A stretch of DNA of 64,000 nucleotides from Glandiceps talaboti. Its lineage: Eukaryota > Hemichordata > Enteropneusta > Spengelidae. This document shows positions 25,030 through 36,844 of this stretch, piece after piece (within the stretch, counting starts at the first letter, position 1; each line of letters starts with the position of its first letter). The DNA is taken from positions 19,430,819 through 19,494,818 of the forward strand of contig NC_135564.1 in NCBI RefSeq assembly GCF_964340395.1, in the 5' to 3' direction. The notes under the pieces were generated by a model, which searched no databases, was not told the origin of the DNA, and saw only the letters and a program-made list of their open reading frames with translations. The position numbers and the translations under genes were made by a program.

Positions 25030-28000
25030 CTAAATACCAGCTGTAAAAAAAAGTGTAAAGAGATGTAGCCACATCTATCTTCTGATTTGTGTATGTAATT
25101 TTACAAGATGATATCGTAGAATTCTGCTGGTCTGAAGTTAATCAGTGTATGTGATATTGGTAATTTCCATTTCGAGTGCAAAGTGCAAAAGATGTCGGAA
25201 ATCAGAATAGCAAATACTGTACAAAACATTATCGACATCATATCTGGTAATATATAAATGGTGGACGGTATAATATTTCGAGTTCATTAAGTAAATTGTT
25301 AATTAACCATCTTGGTGAGTGGCATTTGCAACTTTTAACCTGACATAACAACTTTTGGATAATCGGATTTCGGGTGGTAGAGCGATAATACATACCTTGG
25401 TGTTCATTTCCTGGAGGGGGACTGGTAGTTCGAGGATACATAGGGGCGGTAACTTGGCCTGGCTGCGATGTCTGACTGTATGCCATCATTGGTTGAATAC
25501 TAGTACCTGGCTGTAATGTCTGATTGTACATCATCATTGGTTGAGTACCTGGCTGTATTGTCTGATTGTACACCATCCCTGGTTGCGTATTTGGCATTAA
25601 TTGTTGCTGTGGTAAGTAGTACACCTGAAAATGAAAATGACAATGACACATATTTATGTATTTGTATGTCTATACAGCCCATGTCAAGTTACCATTCAGT
25701 GGGTCTGTTTGATACAGCCATGCAGAAACCAATAAAGAAACTACACATGCTACACTTTAAGATACTAGCAAGATTGAATGAATACAATTTTTTGTGAAAT
25801 GCAGACATGAAAACATTGGCGCCTGTGTGTCTGCATCTAATTGCAGTACGTTTACATGGTTTATTTTATATTAGACAACATGTACCAAGAAATTGTGATC
25901 ATGCTATCTTAGTGTAGAATATACACTTTCCTACTGGTGTACGTGGTTGTAGCGAACAGATCCTATAAACGGTAACTTGAAACGTGCTGTATGTGTTCAA
26001 CAACACAAAGTTCAATGACAAAATTAAATTGTAAAACTTCAGAAAATATTAATGATTGAGACTCGAAGTTTGTTATTTTGAACCGATGAAGGTAAACGTT
26101 TTAACACATGCAATAACTCACCACTGGCACTGTGTTAGTCTGACGACTGCTTGTACCACAGCACACAGCTCTACAGCAAAATGCCGAGTTGATTATTGCA
26201 ATTATTACATAGATGACTGGCAAAGCGATGAGGGTTGCATGGACGCCTTGCATATCTTTGTCTGGCTGTAAACGAATACAATTAAATTTGGTTTATTAAG
26301 AAGAAAGAAAAGCCTTATATTTAAAAGGCTTGAGAGAGTGATGCCAGGGTATCAGAAACTTCGAGTGACGGGGATTAAAGAGAAGATTGTTCAAAGATGT
26401 GGGGGCCGCTGTGAGAGGAAGATATCATATGTCAAACTGTCTTTGTAGATACTCTTGAAACAAAGAGAAGTCGAGGATATCAGAAGAGGAGCTAGCAACG
26501 TGTTCTTGATGGAGTGAGTTATTTGATAATTGTGATATATCATTAAAAACATTCTATGGATTGTTTTTTATAATTCATGAATTTGTATAAAATTAAAGTT
26601 ACTTACACTGCAAATGTAACTATAGTGACCGTACCGGGGTTGCCAAATGTAGTCGCAGTCGTCAGCCCAATTCATAGATGCTGACGCTAAGCCCACTAAA
26701 GATGGGCTGAGTGACACTGAAATGATCGACAGAACCATTGACGTCACAATCTGTAAAATAAATAACACATTGAACCGTAATCCGTACCTGCTAATAAAAA
26801 CAAATAGGTAATGGTGAATATTTCTCTAAATACAGCTTCAATCATTCCATATATTGTATGTTTTGCAATGAGAGACGACTTTATTTATGTACGAAATTTG
26901 CATTTTATTCCCCCAAAACCAACACGTGTTACCATGACAATTAGAATAGTCCGAGAACAGATCATTAAGAAGCACCTGAAACTCTTTTAGTTACTGTAGA
27001 TTGTATAATTATAATTATATAGAGTTATAATTTTATGCAGATAAACTGAATTTATTTAAAAGTGAAAGACACAACATTGTACACATTGCAGACCAGACAA
27101 ATATTTTAATGGACTCTAAAAAAGCAGACACCATTTGTATTTACAACTTATGTCCACTTGTCTCGAAGTCAGTTTTGACCCGTGAATGGTCTTTCTAGAA
27201 ATAAAGGTATTTCTTCATGAATCCTATATTGGTCTTACACTAGGCTTTGATACTCCTCATAATTTACACTTACAATTGCATAATTTAATAACTTACGAGG
27301 CATGTTGTTTTGAAGTACGCAGACATGATACCAAATACTCCAGTCAATATCATCTAGAAAAAAAGAAAACGAAGAGAAAATTGGAAATGTAATTTTCCTT
27401 TCCCTAATTCAGAAGTCTTCGAGTCATGCAGGGGTTCTTCATGTGTCAAGAGTATCTTCTGGTTGAACAACAGAAAAAATATTGAAGAATATTGATAAAT
27501 TCTAGTACTTATTATCAAGATATTCGGTGGGGTGGGGAATAAATACCAGGCTGAACGTTTTGATTCAACAACAGAAAAATATTGGAGATGATAATTTATC
27601 ACATAAACATGTGCAAATCTTCGCCTGTGTGACTGCAAACAGGACAGATCAAACTTTTACAGAACTTTTTCTCTCTCAACTGTTCTTGCCATTCTATGCT
27701 ACGATCAAGTTATTGTAATCATTATGTACTTTCAAAACTGGTAAATGCACACATTAATTTACATACATCCTTGGGTGGTATGAGTCTGATACGTAAAAGT
27801 ACTTTTATTTTTATTGAATACATTTTATTCAATCTAACAAAACATCATGTAGATTACTGATGACAATTTGGATAAACTTAATTATGTGATCAATATATAA
27901 TCCCATGACATAAATGTTCGTTTTACGTCATAATGCTCCGAGTATGATTCTGCGGACTACAAATTCGAGCTGGCAATAAAAATAATTGTGAAAGCTTATT

Positions 28001-29373
28001 ATTAAGATAATCGCGGAGGGGGAGGGAGGGAAATAAAAGCCAGGCTTTGATTCATATTTCGAATACTGCAGAACCAGTGATGTGGATTGTGATGTAGATG
28101 AGAGTTGTCGTGACATGTATCAACCCGGGTATAAATCTTGTAGTTTCTGTTCGAACATTGTGTTTTCAGCTCGTGAGACTATGTCTAACATAGTTGTCTA
28201 AGGAGATTTAAAGATTAAATGTCAAAAATCATTGAACAAATCAACAGAAAGCCCTTTTCCTCATGATGATGTTTAGCTTTGTAAATTTGCGCACACTGTT
28301 GGGAATTACTGGCCGAGAGTCATAGTATAGGGTATCTTGCCCATAACCGACTCGAATTCGTAAATTGTAAAGTCACTTTCAAAAATAGCACCAATGGCAT
28401 TTTAGCACAACTGTATTTGGCTGCTGCTATGGGTGTGGTCTTGTTGCTAGGCATATTTGCATACATTTTCGAAATCTTTATTCACTTGCCTACCCTTCGC
28501 AGTGTTCATCTTTGCAAAACCATCATTTGGATGTTGCTATGGGTGTGGTCTTGTTGCTAGGCATACTTTTTTATTCTTTATTCACTTACCCACCTGTCTC
28601 TTTTGCTATCCTTGTAATATGCATTATCACTTCACTGTTGCTAAGAGTGTGGCCATGGTTGCTAGGGCCAGTTGTGTCAACACGTTTTAATCAAAAACTG
28701 CAACTAACTCCTCCAGAAACATCCCTAAGTTTCAGCCCCATTCACCATATAGTTTTCAAGATATACGTTTTATATGAGATTGTTAGACCTAATTTGCATA
28801 TGCTGATGGGATGATCATATTGTGACTACATCTTCATGTACACATCCCTATAGGCATCCCCATTAAGGTGAAATGTACCTCAGGCTTTAAAAGTCATCGG
28901 ATCACTTTTAATTTTTACCAGTTGTAGATCATGATGGGAGCTTTTTGTTTTGGGGGAAAAAAGTGTGGGTCCACCGCCAAGATTTTGAAGGAGGGCGCCC
29001 TCTAGAGGTTCATTGGTCTGGTTTCTTTCAAAAAAGAATATGACAATAAATCCCAAGTAATCTCATTTTTGAATGAATATGATTTTTTCAAGTCATTTTG
29101 CTATCTTTATAACAAGTTGCTTAAATTCATGTCAAATAATAGGAATATCTTAATTTCAAGATTAACAATAAAAAATAATGAAACTAATTTTGGCATATTT
29201 TTTTTTTATAAAAAAGGATTTGGTTGGAACATTATAAATGTATGTAACAATACTTACTATAGAGAAACAACACGAAACATAAACCTCGCCAGAAACCAAG
29301 ATGGCTACGTATACCCTATTACAATTACTGGAGGAATGGTCAAACAACCAGAACATAACAATGTATGTATGTA

Positions 29374-29453
<80 letters not shown>

Positions 29454-31315
29454 GATGCAGTAAATCATGAAAAGTCGAGGGCTACGGCAGCCAAAGTGCA
29501 CAAACCAAGAAACAGAAGACTTGATTTGATCCAATCATTCAGAGACCATTTCTATTCCTTTTTTCAGATTTCAGTTTTACTTCATGTTTATTTCATTGTT
29601 TCCTTATTTTAACAAACTATTTATTTTTAGCAGTAATATTATAAGATTTTGGTAATATTATTCAGGCTAGAAGTTTGTATAGAAATTAATAGAACTTACA
29701 ATCAATACCATCTCAATCAAAACCAAAGTAGTTTATCTCCACTTTTCTGTGTTTGTACTGTGTATACATAAATGAGAACTAGTCCTGTCTCAGCTAGTAA
29801 TGTTATGGAAAGCTGTAAGACTTTGTTAACTATTAAACATAGTGTATGCTCATTGCAACTGAATCTGCTGGAGATGAAGTTGATCATTTACCAAAGCATA
29901 ATGTACATGTGTTGAGACGATGAGCACACAAGCAATCAATCAAATACACAAATTAGCAACCATCAGCAAATTATATTATAACAAAATAAAAAGTAATATC
30001 TAATAACAACATTAAAACCAAGATTTAAACTGAAAGCCTTCCGTAAGGGCAAAGACTTTAGATTTTAGTTACTACACACAATGATTGTTGAAATGCAACA
30101 GCACATTTACTGAAAATCATTAATTATGGAAATGACTCATTAAAACTAAAAGTTACATTATGAAACTTTATCTTGTGTATGAACTTTGTTTACCATCAAT
30201 ATATATATACGAAATTATATTAAATTTGAAGGGGACATTCTTAAGATATAGACTAATTACTGAGAATCATTAATTATGCAAATGACTCGTTAAATGTAAG
30301 TGTTACACCAGTAAGCCTTATGAGACATGTGCTCCCTGGTATCATTAATGCACATACCAAATTATATGGAATTTGAAGGTTATACTCTTCATGTAAAGCC
30401 ATACTGAAAATAATTAATTATGTAAATGGTTCAACTGAAAGTTACATCAACAAGTTTTTCAGGTCATGTTCCCTTTCTTATGTTTGAAGTGTATGCTAAA
30501 TTATATTGAATTTGAAGTGTGTATTCGAACATTACTGAAAATCATTAGTTATGGCATTACAACTACAAGCTATATTATCAAACTTTATATGACACATCCA
30601 CTTTGTTATCATCAATGTATGTATCAAATTATATTGAACTTGTTAGAGTGCATTTTTAAGATTACCGAAAACTATTAATTATGTAAATAGCTCATTTTAA
30701 TATTCTTGGGATGTTTACCAAAACCTACTTAGTTCTTGCCATTACGGCACAGACCACATGCACCAAACAAAATTTGAATTGAGCCAGCCGTTTTTGAGAA
30801 AATGGTGATGCAGACACACAGACAGACACACAGACTTTTCATCCCCAATATATAACCTTCCTTACGGAAGGTAACTATAGAACATGACTGCTTTTTATGA
30901 AAGTGAGGATAACATTGTTTTCTAATTTCAGTTAGTATAGATGACAATTATTGATGAAACTCTGATAATTTTAAATCTCAGCCATATTTATAAAATATGT
31001 TGTATAATTTTAAATCACTGCTAAACTTTGAAATTGAATAGGTAAATTGTTATTTTCGATAATTGATGGACTGTCCATTTTGCGTTTAGTACAGTTGAAG
31101 AAAAGACAAAATAACACAAGACAGTGATGTTTATACCGGAAGTGATACACTTTTAGCCCTAATTTGCATATCACTGATGAGATCATCATATTAAGAATAC
31201 ATCTTAATCTTAACACCTCTTAGAACGTTCATTTTCATTTGAACAATTTCCCATCTACACCCCCCACCAAACACCAAACCAATCGGTCTGGAGGTTTTTG
31301 TCTTTGAATTTGTCG

Positions 31316-31399
<84 letters not shown>

Positions 31400-31426
31400 T
31401 ACATACAGGCAGACATACAGACAGGC

Positions 31427-31465
<39 letters not shown>

Positions 31466-31524
31466 GACATACAGACAGACAGACACACAGACAGACACAC
31501 ACACACACAGACAGACAGAGGGAC

Positions 31525-31571
<47 letters not shown>

Positions 31572-32041
31572 CTTTGCCATGCTTATAGCACTACTGAAAC
31601 TCAGTTCAGTTGTGCTAATAAAACGACACTTTTGTCACTTAAACATTTTTAACAAAAATAGGGCCATCGAAATATGAGAATGGATAAAAGATGGCACACA
31701 GCGACATAAATGTTGACATCACACATGGAAATCTATGACTAGTCAATCTTTTGTACATTTTCCAGGACCTGATGGATTTCAAAAATACTTACCAGAACGC
31801 CACACCATATCGGACTTCCTACAAAGTACAGTCCACTTGCGTTCACGATTATTACACTTCCTAGGACAAGCGCCAGGAAACCAAGTGTGATTTCACAAAT
31901 ACCAAGTCCTGCTGTCACTCTGTGGGCAAAGCCAGGCCTCTCAACATTGTTGGGTTGTGTTGACTGACTCGGTTGTTGTATTATCTGGACACTGGTTGGT
32001 GGTTGTTGAGGTATGAAACCTGTCTGGCCATAGGCTTGCAT
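25030..32041 (-). CDS. MS4A/CD20-like protein, gene C (last exon frameshifted)
   Basis: Six-exon minus-strand gene. Exons: 31793-32041 (83 aa; [10 protein letters not shown] start, [19 protein letters not shown]1, ending GSPIWCGVL); 27297-27353 (57 bp, [19 protein letters not shown]); 26607-26750 (48 aa, TM3); 26122-26265 (48 aa, TM4, FCCRAVCC, ends TNTVPV); 25396-25624 (76 codons, Gln/Pro tail with QPMMMYNQT-like repeats and SPPPG, phase 1); 25030-25040 (Ala-Gly-Ile, stop). It is the inverted twin of gene D. In the last exon a one-base deletion relative to D makes an early stop, removing about 14 residues; the first five exons are open. Intron 1 is 4.4 kb here against 0.65 kb in D because of repeat insertions. 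Confidence 0.85.
27354..28395. other. Intron 1 of gene C, proximal part
   Basis: The first roughly 200 bases match the acceptor side of gene D intron 1 in inverted orientation. No exon recognised. Confidence 0.5.
29378..29447. repeat. (GT)n microsatellite
   Basis: About 70 bases of GT inside the interrupted element in intron 1 of gene C. Confidence 0.95.
30037..30871 (+). mobile_element. Second Helentron-like family with five degenerate core units
   Basis: Bounded by CCTTCCGTAAGG (30037-30048) and its reverse complement CCTTACGGAAGG (30860-30871), the latter part of a hairpin. The core consists of five units of about 130-147 bp, each with aatcattaattatg or a close variant (near 30116, 30263, 30406, 30538, 30669). 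A short CACA/GACA run (30813-30835) precedes the right hairpin. No coding capacity. Confidence 0.6.
31319..31568. repeat. (CA)n then (GACA)n compound microsatellite
   Basis: Forms the microsatellite part of the element ending at 31617. The THTH, VCVC and QTDR frames are artefacts. Confidence 0.95.
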
Positions 32042-32117
32042 ATTGATTCAGTGAGCTCGAGTGTATCTTAATAAGCTACCAGCTGGGACAAAAAACAGAA
32101 AGAAAAACTTTGCCATC

Positions 32118-32345
32118 GCAGTCATTTGATTTTGATAATTGACCCGGAACGTCAAGGTCAAGGGTCAAAGTCTCCAAAGATCGCTTGCATCTGATAATAT
32201 GGGGGTAGACACTTGATTTTAGTCTATATGCCTTAGTTTTTGAGATATTCAGAAGTAAATAATGATTTATAACAACAAATATGGCTGCCATTTAGTAAAA
32301 GTTATATGAGCTCCAAAACTAATGCTTGTGTACATATAGTTCTTT
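32118..32345 (+). repeat. Interspersed repeat with ggtcaaggtca motif, upstream of gene C
   Basis: Resembles two units at 36010-36370 (shared blocks: ttgataattgaccc, ctccaaagat, gcttgcatctgat, gtagac.cttga, aatatggct.ccattcagta). It sits just upstream of the first coding exon of gene C, probably in its 5' UTR intron or promoter; a good acceptor (tttttgtcccag) precedes the coding start. Confidence 0.6.
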
Positions 32346-32787
32346 TCTTCAATATTATTGTTATTTGGATTTTAAGTATCGGAACTCTACATGTGTCGCC
32401 CTGACATTGACGGCGTCGCACTCACTGTTGATGAGCCTCGGAAGACGGCCAGCCTCAGCTGCCGAGTTTAACTCAACTACACCCGTTGACAGGCTACCTT
32501 ACCATAGCGGATGAATAAATAGATCTCTTGAACAGATGGTGAATAGTTTGAAAGCAATCAATATCCGGGTAACAGCAAATATAAAATGGCGTGATTTGAT
32601 ATTAGTATTTATACTTACATATGTACAGAGAAGTGATTAGGTTGCTCTCTTATAGTACCTATCATTCACTTACGAAATTTGTTGCGCAGTGATATACATA
32701 GCAGGGTGACCTTTCCAGACGCTGTCTGACTACAGCTACTTGGCTATGGTCTGATTGCTATTGGCAGGAAACCTACCTTTTCAAATC

Positions 32788-33093
32788 GGGTGTCATCCCG
32801 GGGGGCTACTCCCCTTATTTGAGTATGTGCATATATACTGCACTTTGGGGTGCGTCTTGTAACCCTTTGGTCTAAAAAGGATCATCGGTTTTTTCCTGAA
32901 GAGTCTAAAACTTTGCATTATTTTCTAAAATGTGGTAGGTCTAAACTTCAATCTTTTAAAAACCTGAAATGGGCTAAAATGGGGTATTGATATTTGATCG
33001 AAATGTGTCTAAAATGTGGGTCCTGGGGTTTCCAGCACTGGCCACACACCATTGTACCAGAGCTGGCCACTGGTACCGCCCCCGGGGTGTCAT
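32788..33093. mobile_element. About 290-bp insertion with GGGTGTCAT direct repeats
   Basis: GGGTGTCAT occurs at 32788-32796 and again at 33085-33093, bracketing a segment that begins CCCGGGGGG and ends with a run of C then G. The D-side arm has one copy of the site (reverse complement at 39635-39643) and no insertion. A small non-autonomous element; family unknown. Confidence 0.75.
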
Positions 33094-33422
33094 GCAGAAC
33101 ATTATACCTAGAAATTTAAATGAGAAAGGGCCACAAGATGTACTATACGACATGGACACCCTTGAATAACCATGGCAATTATCCAAAAATACTTTAGTAT
33201 TGATATGCTGTAACGACGTAAACAAAATCTGCGTGCTATACATAATAAAGCAACGTCGTGACGTTGCCATTTGTTTGGTGTCTATATAGTAAACAGAACC
33301 TTTCATTTATATACGGGTATAATAGAAGCCGTTTTGCGCATGCGCAACTAGTAAAAGTACGAATACTGGAATAGCAAAAGGTGACACTTATTAGAACTTT
33401 AAAGCTATGGTTGCTTGTTCGT

Positions 33423-33431
33423 ATGTATGTA

Positions 33432-33462
<31 letters not shown>

Positions 33463-33606
33463 ATGTATGTATGTATGTCTCGCCAATTTTTCCTTTGAAA
33501 AAGAATATTTATTCGAAACGTGGTTTATTAGTTCCTTATGCATTTCTATGTATGTATGTATGTATGTATGTATGTATGTATGTATGTATGTATGTATGTA
33601 TGTATG
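33423..33606. repeat. Two (GTAT)n tracts
   Basis: GTAT tetranucleotides at 33423-33478 and 33547-33606, separated by about 70 unique bases. The D-side arm has a CATA tract at the matching place (39207-39252). Confidence 0.9.
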
Positions 33607-33880
33607 TTTGATTTTTGTTTATTTGTTTGTCTTTGTGTGTGTATATATATATGTGCACGAGAGTCTGTTTGTGAGTAGGTGTGTCTTTTTGCATGGAAAC
33701 ATACTAAAACTGTCTTGGTATCAGCTGAAAGCTTTGTTTACGCAGTAGTAATGCCACATCATAATATATATTTTATACAGTATAGCATCTGGTGTAACGC
33801 ACAAGAACAATACAACTATTCGCATTTAAAATAAATGTATCTTTACTTTGTGATGGTTAGTCCCACAGGGACCTTGCAAA

Positions 33881-34660
33881 CACTATATATAGCTAATTAA
33901 CATCATACTGGAGAAAGTACAGAAAAAGTGAAAACTCCATAGTATAGCTGAACCAGAGAATACGTTTAGTTTGTATCCTAAGCGTAGCAGAAATGTTGCC
34001 AGAGGCTTCCGTCTGTGTGTTTGTCTTGGTGTTAACTAATGTAGGGAGCCTTCAGTAATTACAAAAGGGGTCAATCAAGCCTAGTCTAGATCTATTGCCT
34101 AAAAAGTGAGCCTCCCTCAATTTCCTCTATCTAAAACACGACCCTCCCCTGTTCACATATTTCAAAAACCTGGGTTAAAATGGTGTCCGCTTTGAGAAGG
34201 GACATGTCTCCTAATCGATGGTAAAAACTTTTTCCCACCGCTGCCACCACAGTGAATTTGTGTTAAGGCACTTTTTAATTATTTCTCGTCTTTGATTCTA
34301 ATTGGCAGAGAAGAAGACAAGAACTCCGGAATTGCTAGATGAGTGCACCACCGGCACTACCAGCATTGTGTTGACCGAGGTAAACATCCCTGTGCCACCG
34401 TATTATCTTGAATACCTTACCACACTGTTCTTCTCCCTTCACTCTCGCAAGACCCACTCATCTCCTCACATCACTACTAACAAATGACTTAGGGCATGGT
34501 TAACGTTGTCAACAGCGATTTGACTCGACATGTTTTGATATATTAATTACAATGGTGTTAACCATCTTGCAAATACTTTATAAGATTCTGGTATATATAG
34601 TATAGTATATATAATTATTGACTACGTAACACAGGGTTAATATATTCAAATAGCATCTTG
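33881..34660. other. Intergenic, between the C/D arms
   Basis: Unique-looking DNA at the centre of the inverted duplication. A 61-codon open frame at 34302-34487 has no recognisable domain. I see nothing I can name. Confidence 0.4.
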
Positions 34661-34663
34661 ACA

Positions 34664-35096
34664 GTATGTATGTAGGTATGTATGTAGGTATGTATGTATG
34701 TATGTATGTATGTATGTATGTATGTATGTATGTATGTATGTATGTATGTATGTAGGTAGGTAGGTAGGTAGGTAGGTAGGTAGGTAGGTAGGTAGGTAGG
34801 TAGGTAGGTATGTATGTAGGTAGGTAGGTAGGTAGGTAGGTAGGTAGGTAGGTAAGTAGGTAGGTAGGTAGGTAGGTAGGTAGGTATGTATGTATGCAGG
34901 TAGGTAGGTAGGTAGGTAGGTAGGTAGGTAGGTATGTATGTATGTATGTATGTATAAATGTATGTATGTATGTATGTATGTATGTATGTATGTATGTATG
35001 TATGTATGTATGTATGTATGTATGTGTGTGTGTATGTATGTATGTATGTATGTATGTATGTATGTATGTATGTATGTATGTATGTATGTAGATGTA
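34664..35096. repeat. Long (GTAT/GTAG)n microsatellite
   Basis: About 430 bases alternating between blocks of GTAT and GTAG tetranucleotides. Several 60-200-codon frames here (IHTY, YLPT, MYVC repeats) are artefacts. Confidence 0.95.
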
Positions 35097-35289
35097 TGTT
35101 TGTGCAAACATAATGAGTAAAACAGACCTGTTAAATAAATTCAATCCTGACGTTTCAAATGAATATTCTTTAACAAAGGATACCAAGACACCACCTGACA
35201 TTATACCTATGTTATGACATAGTACGAAACACTACAAGTGCTAATAAATGGTAAAATATATTCGCGAAGAAAGGATCTAAAAATCACGC

Positions 35290-35985
35290 AATCTATATAA
35301 GTTCATTATAAATACCACCTGACAACTCATCGTGGTACCAACACAACAGTATGCGCAATCCATATAAAACCATCAATCATGAAATACAGAAGTACCAACA
35401 GAAAGGACACGTAATAGTACAGGCTGAACTCACAACACACAGAAACATAATAATGGATGATGCTGATGATATGACAAATACGTATACCAATCCCAGAAGA
35501 TTAAATCAATGATTCATGATTCAATGATTCAAGTGGACAATAAATTTGGTGATGAACTGATACAATTATGTAAGACCAACCAACTAGTTATACTCAATGG
35601 TAAAAGCAATGGTGACAGAACTGGTAACTTCACTTGCTTTGAAAGAAATGGAATGAGTTCTGTTGATTGTACTCTTATTGACAGTACTTTGTATAAAACA
35701 GTCGTCAGTTTTAAGGTTCAGTCATTACATGTAACCAGGTAGTGACCACTGTCCAATATCAACAGTACTAAATATACCATGTAACATCAAAGATACCAAT
35801 GCCAATGAACATTTGCAAACACATCCCGGACATTACAAATGGTCTGATTCGACCAAAGAAATATACAACATATTTTCCAGAACAGAAGAGAAAAACATGA
35901 TAAATAATTTTGTGTATGAAGATCACTCATAAAAAACAACAAATGAAGTGAAGCATGATTTAAAAGAAATTGGCAATGTGTAAAC
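35290..35985 (+). pseudogene. Endonuclease-domain fragment of a non-LTR retrotransposon
   Basis: The frame at 35509-35742 encodes FGDELIQLCKTNQLVILNG followed by GDRTGNFTCF and SSVDCTLI, the pattern of the C-terminal half of LINE endonucleases (…LCxxxxLxILNG..GD..G.FTC…S.VDY). Weaker similarity extends upstream (YQQKGHVIVQAELTTH, where intact elements have a GDxN motif). Stops interrupt the frame. A dead, partial copy of a different lineage from the CR1-like LINE. Confidence 0.6.
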
Positions 35986-36009
35986 ACTACAATGTGTCTG
36001 TAAGGTAGG

Positions 36010-36370
36010 AGTTGGCTTGATACCTAGCCCTGAAGGTCACGGTCAGGGTGAAAGGTCTCCAAAGATAGCTTACATCTGATAATAGGGGGTAGACACTTGA
36101 ATGGAGTCTCTACGTATCACAGTTTTTTGAGTTATGCAGTAAATAAACTACAAATATGGCTACCATTCAGTACAAGTGATATGAGCACCAATATAATGCT
36201 TGTGTGTAGATCTTTTCTTCATATTTCTTGTAAACTTGAACTAACGGAACTGGCTTGATTTTGATAATTGACCCTGAAGGTCAAGGTCAAAGAGTAAGGT
36301 CTCCAAAGATAGCTTGCATCTGATTATGTGAGGGTAGACTCTTGAATGGAGTGTCTGTGTATTACAGTTT
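36010..36370 (+). repeat. Two tandem units (about 244 bp) of the ggtcaaggtca repeat
   Basis: ctccaaagatagctt recurs at 36058 and 36302. The same family as 32118-32345. Confidence 0.65.
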
Positions 36371-36689
36371 TTGAGTCAATTTGGAATCTCATTTGAAGGT
36401 GCTACACTGCGGAATAACTTACAAATTAATATAAAGGTTCTCGCATCACAATAGGTAAGCTTTAAGCAAAGCATAATTCATGATATGTAGACAGATGTCT
36501 TTCACACACTCTTTCTCCTCTCACTGTCATTTACCTCTGTAGTTGTATCAGTAATGTATTTCCAACTCATTTGGCCATTTACATTGTCATTGCACACAGA
36601 GTTTGAAATGGAACCACAACTGATTAGTGAAAAGCTATAAAAATTTTCGGATTCCGAAATTGCCAATGTCTTTGAATATTTAGTTGAAA

Positions 36690-36764
36690 TGTATGTATGT
36701 ATGTATGTATGTATGTATGTATGTATGTATGTATGTATGTATGTATGTATGTATGTATGTATAC
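36690..36764. repeat. (GTAT)n microsatellite
   Basis: About 75 bases of GTAT immediately upstream of the right arm of the A/F duplication. Confidence 0.95.
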
Positions 36765-36844
36765 ATACATAATGTATTTTCTTTTCTTTTATGACAAATA
36801 AGTAAATATATAGGTTGCAAGGGATAAATGTATTATTTAATTTT

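Larger units (their letters stand above)
28403..31617 (+). mobile_element. Helentron-like (HINE-type) element, interrupted by later insertions
   Basis: The left end has TAGCACAACTG and 2-3 units of about 105 bp containing gctatgggtgtggtcttgtt. Blocks with cctaatttgcatat follow at 28790 and 31160, then (CA)n and (GACA)n at 31319-31568. The right end is cagttgtgcta, formed by a hairpin TAGCAC..ACTGAAAC../..GTTCAGT..GTGCTA. Subterminal inverted repeats, tandem core, microsatellite and terminal hairpin are the layout known for Helentron-associated interspersed elements. Another element (30037-30871) and a GT tract are nested inside. Confidence 0.55.

Noticed and set aside
29301-29612. Cys/Val-rich open frames at (GT)n tracts (also 40607-41059 and 42485-42774)
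   Set aside because: Dinucleotide repeat translations; the one at 42311-42739 is gene D exon 1 read through its donor into the intron.
34578-35201. 207-codon and 153-codon IHTY/YLPT open frames
   Set aside because: Pure translation of a GTAT/GTAG microsatellite.
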